A stretch of DNA of 38,383 nt from a virus. The notes beneath the pieces are model-generated. The model made no database searches and was not told the origin of the DNA. It saw only the letters and a list, made by a program, of their open reading frames with translations. Numbering within the stretch: the first letter of the stretch is position 1; each line of letters starts with the position of its first letter. Below, in pieces: positions 32,784 through 38,383 of the stretch. The translations under genes were made by a program, and so were the position numbers. The stretch lies in the IMG/VR virus record IMGVR_UViG_3300031227_000157, positions 1-38,383 of that record. One strand, 5' to 3'.

Positions 32784-33874
32784 TTCAATAATTCCTTTAA
32801 ATATTTCTGTCTTTGTTTTTTAATTTTAAATTTTTCATAACTTTGATACAATTTTTTCTCACTCTGCCAAGGATCATCATGTTTAATTAAATTTTTCTTC
32901 CACCAAAGCATCTGTAAATTATAAGGATTAGCTAAATATTTAGCTGGTATCTTTTTTCTGAATCCTTCTATTACTGGAAATATGTGATCCATGTGATATT
33001 TATAATTACTTCTTTCCTTATTGTCTGGATTTATTATATCTTTATATTTATTATAATTTCTATTTGATAGGCTTATTACATATTTTCTATATTTATCTAA
33101 TTGATTTAATTCTTCTGGTGTATAATTTATATAATAACACTCAGGACATTTTTGACCTTGTGAAAAATTTCCCCAAGTCATACTAAATATATGACCTTCA
33201 GAACATTTAAATTTAAGTTTTGAATGAGCACCTATGTATTCAGTACTAACTAATTCATAATCTTTTTGTATAATGGGTATTTGTTCTCTCACATATTCAA
33301 TAGTTAATTTTCTTAATTCATTGTAACACTCAGGACATTTTCGATCTTGTGAAAAACTATTCCAAGTTATTTTAAATACATGACCTCTATCACATTTAAA
33401 TTTAAGTTTTGAATGAACACCTATATATTTAGTACTTAATAATTCATAACCTTCTTGTATAATAGGAGTTTGTTCTTTAACATACTCAATTGTTAATTTT
33501 TTACACTCAGGACATTTGTTACCTTGTGAAAAATTATCCCAAGTCATACTAAATATATGACCTTCAGAACATTTAAATTTAAGTTTTGATTTAGCACCTA
33601 TATATTCAGTACTCATTAACTTATAACCTTCTTGTATAATAGGTGTTTGTTCTCTCACATATTCAATAGTTAAATATTTTGATTCATTGTAACATTCAGG
33701 ACATTTACTACCATGACTAAAATTACCCCAACTTGATTCAAATATATGACCTCTATTACACTTAAATTTAAGTTTTGAATGAACACCTATATATTTAGTA
33801 CTTAATAATTCATAACCTTCTTGTATAATAGAAGTCTGTTCTTTTATATATTCAATAGTTAATTTTTTACTCAT
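32780..33874 (-). CDS. HNH homing-endonuclease-like protein with four treble-clef modules (copy D)
   Basis: 364 residues. Four near-identical modules (LTIEYVREQTPIIQEGYxL, then YIGxHSKLKFKC and GHIF, then KCPEC) are followed by a linker (NYTPEELNQLDKYRKYV) and the HNH core (YHMDHIFPVIEGF, NPYNLQMLWWKKNLIKHD). The modules resemble each other more closely than in copies A and C, pointing to recent internal duplication. It has no strong RBS and follows the sbcD stop by nine bases. It lies between sbcD and the small genes leading to sbcC, in the middle of a functional pair. Confidence 0.78.
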   Translation of the reverse strand: MSKKLTIEYIKEQTSIIQEGYELLSTKYIGVHSKLKFKCNRGHIFESSWGNFSHGSKCPECYNESKYLTIEYVREQTPIIQEGYKLMSTEYIGAKSKLKFKCSEGHIFSMTWDNFSQGNKCPECKKLTIEYVKEQTPIIQEGYELLSTKYIGVHSKLKFKCDRGHVFKITWNSFSQDRKCPECYNELRKLTIEYVREQIPIIQKDYELVSTEYIGAHSKLKFKCSEGHIFSMTWGNFSQGQKCPECYYINYTPEELNQLDKYRKYVISLSNRNYNKYKDIINPDNKERSNYKYHMDHIFPVIEGFRKKIPAKYLANPYNLQMLWWKKNLIKHDDPWQSEKKLYQSYEKFKIKKQRQKYLKELLK

Positions 33875-33883
33875 AATTTTTAT

Positions 33884-34819
33884 TTATTTTAAAAGTAATT
33901 TTCCTACTTTAAAAAGTCTATCTTTATCCAAATTTGTATTTTTTAGTTCTATGTATTGAATTATCTGGTTGTTAATATTTCCTGTCTGCTTTATTCTTGA
34001 AACTCGTTTTTTTAATTTTGTAATATTAGGAAATACATTATACTTTTTAAATATAGAATGTGATAACTCATCTGAACTAATATTAATCCTATAAAAATTA
34101 TATTTATCATCAAAATCTTCTGGTATTTCATTTAAAGTATTCCAAGTAGGATGATTAATATTGATTGAATCTATAATACCATCATGATAATGTACAAATC
34201 TTTTTTGTTGCCCAGCCTCCCCCCAATCATTAGGTACAGTACTTCCAACATTAATTACATTATGTATATCTTTTGGTTTATGTATATGACCATTAAATAC
34301 TACTTTGTAATCTACAATATCTTTTAATAAAATCAACTTGTTAGATTCAAAACCCTCAACTATTCCTTCAACTTCTTCATGTAAAAATAATATCTCAGAG
34401 TTTGATTTTAATTCACCTTCTGTCATACCAAAAGGAATAAATTTTATATTCTCTATGACAGAGGGCTTCGTAATCACAGTAATGATATCCGTGAATGGAG
34501 TAAGAGATGAATCTCTATCCACTTTAAATATATCATGATTACCTGTGTTCAATATAATATTTAATTTCTTAGAATATTTTTTAAATAAACTCCATACAAT
34601 ATTATACACACCTTGAGTGATATTATTTTTATTTTCAAATACATCACCATTACAATATACATCTTCTATATCATACTTAATTGCATACTGGAATATATCT
34701 TCTGTTACATCAAGTTGAGTTTGTAACCAAGATGATATCCCAAACTCGTTTATGTAAGATTTATTTCTACATTGTTGGAAATGTAAATCAGACATTACTA
34801 AAAAGTTATTCACTTGCAT
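33884..34819 (-). CDS. sbcD: SbcD / Mre11 (T4 gp47-like) nuclease
   Basis: 311 residues. The five phosphodiesterase blocks are D11-x-H13 (SDLHF), G58-D59 (NGDVF), G93-N-H-D96, FLHEE and GHIH. With SbcC it forms a Mn-dependent nuclease that trims double-strand ends. The capping region after about residue 215 is short, as in phage gp47. The ATG overlaps the end of the recombinase gene by 14 bases, so the RecA-like protein and SbcD are coupled. The partner sbcC is separated by endonuclease copy D and four small ORFs. Confidence 0.9.
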   Translation of the reverse strand: MQVNNFLVMSDLHFQQCRNKSYINEFGISSWLQTQLDVTEDIFQYAIKYDIEDVYCNGDVFENKNNITQGVYNIVWSLFKKYSKKLNIILNTGNHDIFKVDRDSSLTPFTDIITVITKPSVIENIKFIPFGMTEGELKSNSEILFLHEEVEGIVEGFESNKLILLKDIVDYKVVFNGHIHKPKDIHNVINVGSTVPNDWGEAGQQKRFVHYHDGIIDSININHPTWNTLNEIPEDFDDKYNFYRINISSDELSHSIFKKYNVFPNITKLKKRVSRIKQTGNINNQIIQYIELKNTNLDKDRLFKVGKLLLK

Positions 34820-35819
34820 TCTCCTCTTCCTTTATATTATATTCAGGGTAAGTATCAAAATTAAGTTCAGGATAATCTTTTAATATTTGTTCAACATTAG
34901 ATTCTTTTAACTTTTTATCTTTGTATAATATTATTTCATTTTTAAATGCTTTGAATTCAGTTTTGTTTTTAGGTTGTAAAATATTCCTGTCAACAAGTAA
35001 TCTTATATATCCTGATAAATATGGAATACCCTTCTTGAAGAAATGTTGAAAAGTAATTGATCTCATTGCAGGACCAGATCTAGTTTTGATTACTTTAGCT
35101 TTAATATAATTACCTGTAATTTCCCCTCCTAAACTGTCATCTTTTATATCTTTACCATTATTAAGTTCAATTCTGTAGTTAGTAAAATATTTACCTGCTT
35201 CACCACCTGTAACAGTTGTATTAGGTCCAAAAAGTACTCCTGGTTTCCAAGTTCTTTGATTACTAAATACAAATAAAGTTTTATTATCTATATAAGGAAG
35301 TACTCTTCTAAACATTCGATGGATATCCTTAGCCTTACGTCCCATGTCTGACCGGTCTATTTTTGCAGTATCATCAAATGCTGCTATAGAATCAATTCCT
35401 ATAAATTTATAAACATCTTTAGGTATATTAGATAGTGTTTCAATAAGAGCTTGTGTAGCATCTGGTATAATAGGAATATCTGTAGGTTTGAATTTAATAA
35501 CCCTACTATTATCTATTCCTAAAAATTCAGATCTATTATTATAATACGCATTTTCTCTATCTAACCATATACCTACAGTATTATATTTTTTTTGCATATC
35601 TGCTAACATTAGTTGCATTAATGTCGTTTTTCCACTGCTATTAAATCCGCTTAATTCCACTAAATTTTCTAGGTTTACCCCACCTTCGAGAGATAAATCA
35701 AGAGCCTTATTTCCTGTAGATATAAACTCTATAGTTTCAACTTCATCAGCAGCAACCTTAAGTGATCCATAATTCTTTTTTAATTTATTTGCTAATTTTT
35801 GTATGTCGAATTCTGCCAT
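34806..35819 (-). CDS. uvsX: RecA/UvsX-like recombinase
   Basis: 337 residues. Walker A is G58-FNSSGKTT-66, the catalytic Glu lies in WLDRENAYY, Walker B is FIGIDSIAAF, and a mobile loop region follows (GPNTTVTGGEAGKYF). The C-terminus is acidic (EEENASE). Length and layout fit phage strand-exchange proteins (T4 UvsX and bacterial RecA lineages); the symbol is by function and not proof of orthology. AAGGAG for its start lies inside the last codons of endonuclease fragment F. With SbcCD and the resolvase-like nuclease it forms the recombination module. Confidence 0.86.
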   Translation of the reverse strand: MAEFDIQKLANKLKKNYGSLKVAADEVETIEFISTGNKALDLSLEGGVNLENLVELSGFNSSGKTTLMQLMLADMQKKYNTVGIWLDRENAYYNNRSEFLGIDNSRVIKFKPTDIPIIPDATQALIETLSNIPKDVYKFIGIDSIAAFDDTAKIDRSDMGRKAKDIHRMFRRVLPYIDNKTLFVFSNQRTWKPGVLFGPNTTVTGGEAGKYFTNYRIELNNGKDIKDDSLGGEITGNYIKAKVIKTRSGPAMRSITFQHFFKKGIPYLSGYIRLLVDRNILQPKNKTEFKAFKNEIILYKDKKLKESNVEQILKDYPELNFDTYPEYNIKEEENASE

Positions 35820-36340
35820 AAACTCTCCTTAGTTAGTTCAAATTTATAATATCCTAAATATAATTCTTTTTTTGATATATCTGAATCTCCAGATTTACTT
35901 ATATTTTCTTTACTACCTATTATTCTTAAATTATAAATATTAGAAATTATTTCAATAGGAATGTTATTAATATATCCATCAATAACAGAATATATATGAT
36001 CTAAGTGATATTTTTTACCTCTTCTTAATTTATCATTATTAATAACATTTATATATTTATAATAATTTCTTCTTGTAATATTATCTACAGCATTTCTGTA
36101 TCCTGTATATAATAGTATATCTTCTTTTGTAAAATTTTTCAATTTACATGTTGGGCATCTTCTACCAGAATGAAAATTACCCCACTTTACAAAATATATA
36201 TGACCTTTATTGCACTTTACTTTTAAAGGAGTGCTATTATTAATATATACTTTAGATAATAATTTATAATTTTCTTTTTCAATTTGTTTTTTTACAAATT
36301 CATAAGTTAATTTATGTTTACCAAAACAAATTGAACATCT
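35792..36340 (-). pseudogene. HNH endonuclease-like gene lacking a start (copy F)
   Basis: 182 codons open after a TAA, with no ATG near an RBS; only a TTG at 36142 could start the last 116. It has one treble-clef module (RCSICFGKHKLTYEF, CNKGHIYF, RRCPTC), the linker KNFTKEDILLYTGYR, the HNH core (YHLDHIYSVIDGY, IYNLRIIGSKENIS) and the end motif LYLGYYKF. Its 5' end joins the 3' end of copy E in a different frame, and its 3' end overlaps the recombinase start. Best read as the 3' half of a deletion chimera; frameshifting from copy E is the alternative. Confidence 0.6.
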
Positions 36341-36930
36341 TTATCACTATAGTTTTTCCAATTAGGATGAGTCTTTCCTTTTAATGTTTTGAAATAACAT
36401 TGTTTGCATCTTACACCATTTAAAAAACTAGAAAATACAGTTTTTCCTTTATGACCTTCTGGGCATATATAATTTAAATGAGTATTTGCATTTAAATATT
36501 TAGTATCTAAAAGTGTATAATTAAATTTTTCAAAATATTCTTTTACATATTCAAATTTATACCTTCTTTTATCATTACATATAGGGCATCTATTACCTTT
36601 TTTAAAATTTGTAATAGTAGTATTCCATATATGATTTTCTGGACATAAACATTTTAATTTTTCTTTTTTACTTTTACATTTAGTAGATATTAAATTATAA
36701 TTTTCATTTTTAAATAATTTTTTTATAACATCTATATCAATTTTAGAACCTGTGCATATAGGACATCTTGTTCCTCCACTTTTAAAATGATTCCATGTTG
36801 TTTTAAATTTATGACCTTTTCCACACTGAAACCACATCATAGTTTTACTATTTATATAAGAAGTACTTAATATTTTATAATTAATTTTATTACAATAATC
36901 TTTCATATATTCAAAAAAGTTATTTCTCAT
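36307..36930 (-). CDS. Treble-clef zinc protein, truncated HNH endonuclease family (copy E)
   Basis: 207 residues with three modules (CGKGHKFKTTWNHF then TRCPIC; CPENHIWN then NRCPIC; CPEGHKGK then RCKQC). It reaches the linker GKTHPNWKNYSDKD, where the family would continue to the HNH core, but ends eight residues later (VQFVLVNIN). Homology resumes at once in another frame as copy F. So the nuclease domain is lost. A start at 36930 is assumed; AAGGAG favours an ATG at 36934 that opens only four codons. It could still bind DNA without cutting. Confidence 0.6.
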   Translation of the reverse strand: MRNNFFEYMKDYCNKINYKILSTSYINSKTMMWFQCGKGHKFKTTWNHFKSGGTRCPICTGSKIDIDVIKKLFKNENYNLISTKCKSKKEKLKCLCPENHIWNTTITNFKKGNRCPICNDKRRYKFEYVKEYFEKFNYTLLDTKYLNANTHLNYICPEGHKGKTVFSSFLNGVRCKQCYFKTLKGKTHPNWKNYSDKDVQFVLVNIN

Positions 36931-36988
36931 TCATAATGTTTCTCCTTTTAATGGTTAATATATTGTGCATTAAGTATCATTTATGCCC

Positions 36989-37159
36989 TTAATAGCCAAC
37001 ATATTGTTCTTTAACTCCTTTTAACATATCTTTGGTAGCATCTTCATACCCTTTATCATATGCTGTTAATGCGATATTTCTTAAAGCATACTTACCAAGC
37101 TTAGAATATTCTATACTATGTGCATTTCTTTCTTTATCCCACCACACTTCAAAACTCAT
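36989..37159 (-). CDS. Small hypothetical protein
   Basis: 56 residues from the ATG at 37159 (MSFEVWWDKERNAHSIEYSK), with AAAGG upstream and the previous stop two bases away; the frame is open further to 37210. The rest (YALRNIALTAYDKGYEDATK) is helical. The WDKERNAHS...AYDKGYEDA pattern is common in small phage proteins of unknown role. Confidence 0.6.
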   Translation of the reverse strand: MSFEVWWDKERNAHSIEYSKLGKYALRNIALTAYDKGYEDATKDMLKGVKEQYVGY

Positions 37160-37160
37160 A

Positions 37161-37499
37161 TTATACCTTTCTATTCCAGTGTGAAATAATATCTGTGTCA
37201 CCTTCACCATCTAATGTTAATACAATATTACAGGTTAAACAATGAACAAAAGCTTCACCAGAACCCCAGTTATCTCCACTTTCTATATTAGAACTCCCAC
37301 AACAAGGGCAAGATAAAGGTCTTTTATATTCATCTAAAAGATATTGAATATCTTCTATACCCCCTGGACCTGCCAAACTTACTAAAAATCTAAAAATATC
37401 CGATAATGTATGCTTCTCAGATATTAAATATTCCTCTGGACCAGCAGTAAATGATTCTCCCTCTGTTAATTGTATTACTTTTTCTTTTATTTCACTCAT
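37161..37499 (-). CDS. Lar-like zinc-ribbon protein
   Basis: 112 residues. The C-terminal half is a zinc ribbon: LSCPCCGSSNIESGD, then VHCLTCNIVL, ending DIISHWNRKV. CPxCGs...VxCxxCg...WNrr is the pattern of the Lar (restriction alleviation) family; lambdoid Lar modulates type I restriction. The N-terminal about 55 residues are extra relative to minimal Lar proteins. Function as anti-restriction is inferred only from the motif, as many Lar-like zinc ribbons are uncharacterised. Coupled to the clamp-loader gene by a four-base overlap. Confidence 0.62.
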   Translation of the reverse strand: MSEIKEKVIQLTEGESFTAGPEEYLISEKHTLSDIFRFLVSLAGPGGIEDIQYLLDEYKRPLSCPCCGSSNIESGDNWGSGEAFVHCLTCNIVLTLDGEGDTDIISHWNRKV

Positions 37500-38383
37500 T
37501 TCTTCTCCTTAAATAAACAAAACATATCAAATAATGCTGTAATCAGTGATGCATCTTGAGGAATAAAAATATTATTTAATGACTTTATACTTTTAATTAA
37601 CAGGCTACCTTCATTCAAAGATGTCATATACTTTGATTTAAGTCTCCCTGTTATAATATTTATTAATCCAATTCGTATTGCGTCTGATGATTTAGTTTTC
37701 TGTATATTCTTTACTAAGTTTACTATTTGTATCCATGAAAGACTGCCTGATAAAATATACTTAAAAAGTTCAAGTACATCAGGATCAGCATCCATTGAAC
37801 TAATATCTAATAAATATTCAGCTTCCTCTTTATCTTTTATATTTTTAATTATAGGTAATGAAGTTAAAAGTTTTCGCGCTGAACCATCAGACTTTTCAAT
37901 CAATAAAATCTTTAACCAACGTTCAAGTTTAATACTCTCTTTTTCACATACATAATTTAATAACTGTTTTAAATTTTTATTTGATAATGGTTTAAGTTTA
38001 TATATTAAAAATCTATCTAACAACTGTTTCTCAAGTTTACCTACTGTAGATGAACATGCAATAATTTTTTTATTTTTAGGTAATGTTTCTAAAGGTTTAA
38101 GTAACAAACGTTGTGCTTTAATACTTTGATTCAACCCATGTAATTCATCAAGAATTAATACTTTTTCTTTACCAAATATACTAGATCTAAAAAACTCACT
38201 AAGTATATTTTCTATATCAGGTTTAGTTGAATTAGTTACACAATCCCTTTCAGTTATATTTTCAGATTTACAAAATTCATTTGCTAAAATATATGCAATT
38301 GTAGTTTTACCTACACCAGTCTGACCAATTAATAGTATTGGTTTATCTAAGTTTACAGTATTAATTATAGAATTCTGACCTAA
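37496..38383 (-). CDS. Clamp-loader-like AAA+ ATPase (N-terminus outside window)
   Basis: The frame is open to the window edge, so the gene starts beyond 38383; 295 residues are visible. Walker A is GQTGVGKTT and Walker B is KVLILDELHGL, followed by a sensor region (KKIIACSSTVGKL) and the QLLDRFLIYKLKPLS segment with an Arg-finger-like LLDRF typical of DnaX/RFC/gp44 clamp-loader subunits. The C-terminal helical part (IVNLVKNIQKTKSSDAIRIG) would be the collar. Expected to load the sliding clamp in phage DNA replication. The Lar-like gene follows with a four-base overlap. Confidence 0.82.
   Translation of the reverse strand, partial: LGQNSIINTVNLDKPILLIGQTGVGKTTIAYILANEFCKSENITERDCVTNSTKPDIENILSEFFRSSIFGKEKVLILDELHGLNQSIKAQRLLLKPLETLPKNKKIIACSSTVGKLEKQLLDRFLIYKLKPLSNKNLKQLLNYVCEKESIKLERWLKILLIEKSDGSARKLLTSLPIIKNIKDKEEAEYLLDISSMDADPDVLELFKYILSGSLSWIQIVNLVKNIQKTKSSDAIRIGLINIITGRLKSKYMTSLNEGSLLIKSIKSLNNIFIPQDASLITALFDMFCLFKEKK

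Noticed and set aside
1-38383. Alternative genetic code (TGA recoding), suggested by the in-frame TGA at 20027
   Set aside because: TGA serves as a normal stop at several coupled gene ends (dut, thyX, the MSDIDI pair), and long ORFs do not contain internal TGA.
1-38383. tRNA genes, integrase or attachment sites
   Set aside because: No cloverleaf, integrase motif or att-like duplication was recognised, so there is no support for a prophage lifestyle in this window.

Overview
The window is a stretch of a large, very AT-rich tailed (probably siphovirus-like) bacteriophage genome. The signs are a lambda gpJ-type tail tip protein, tail-fibre genes, a lytic endopeptidase, a phage nucleotide-metabolism and recombination set, densely packed small ORFs with stop/start overlaps, and many freestanding homing-endonuclease-like genes. 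A putative lipoprotein and a murein-endopeptidase-like enzyme hint at a Gram-negative (diderm) host, but the host cannot be named from sequence alone.

Layout. Bases 1-10131 are on the + strand: the 3' part of the gpJ-like gene, two fibre/tail-appendage genes (the second with a 144-bp internal repeat), then a compositionally distinct, GC-richer cassette of three overlapping genes ending in a LAS-type metallopeptidase (likely endolysin). A perfect 18-bp inverted repeat lies between this block and the convergent - strand block. Everything from 10285 to 38383 is on the - strand, so its transcription order runs from high to low coordinates: clamp-loader ATPase (open at the window edge), Lar-like zinc ribbon, RecA/UvsX-like recombinase, SbcD/Mre11, SbcC/Rad50, a run of small conserved phage proteins, a PD-(D/E)XK nuclease, an NMP-kinase-like protein, the PrkA / DUF444 (YhbH/YeaH) / SpoVR triad, ThyX, a papain-like protein, dUTPase, class II ribonucleotide reductase, a lipoprotein with an HExxH motif, a KTSC protein and a HTH-metallophosphoesterase.

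How it fits together. The recombinase, SbcCD, clamp loader and resolvase-like nuclease form a DNA replication/recombination module. NrdJ, ThyX, Dut and the NMP-kinase-like protein supply dNTPs. The most unusual content is the complete PrkA-DUF444-SpoVR set, which in bacteria is a conserved starvation/sporulation-associated signalling unit; here it sits inside a phage middle-gene region, with a GIY-YIG endonuclease between its members.

The second striking theme is a family of HNH endonuclease-like genes, six complete or broken copies, built from 0 to 5 repeats of a ~57-residue treble-clef zinc module in front of one HNH domain. Several abut or invade the starts of essential genes (nrdJ, uvsX/recA). 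Around them and elsewhere are signs of recent gene damage or remodelling: an out-of-frame remnant of an RNR N-terminus, a chimeric pair of endonuclease genes, a frameshift in an AT dinucleotide run, an in-frame stop before a conserved-looking tail, and an apparent ATA start codon.
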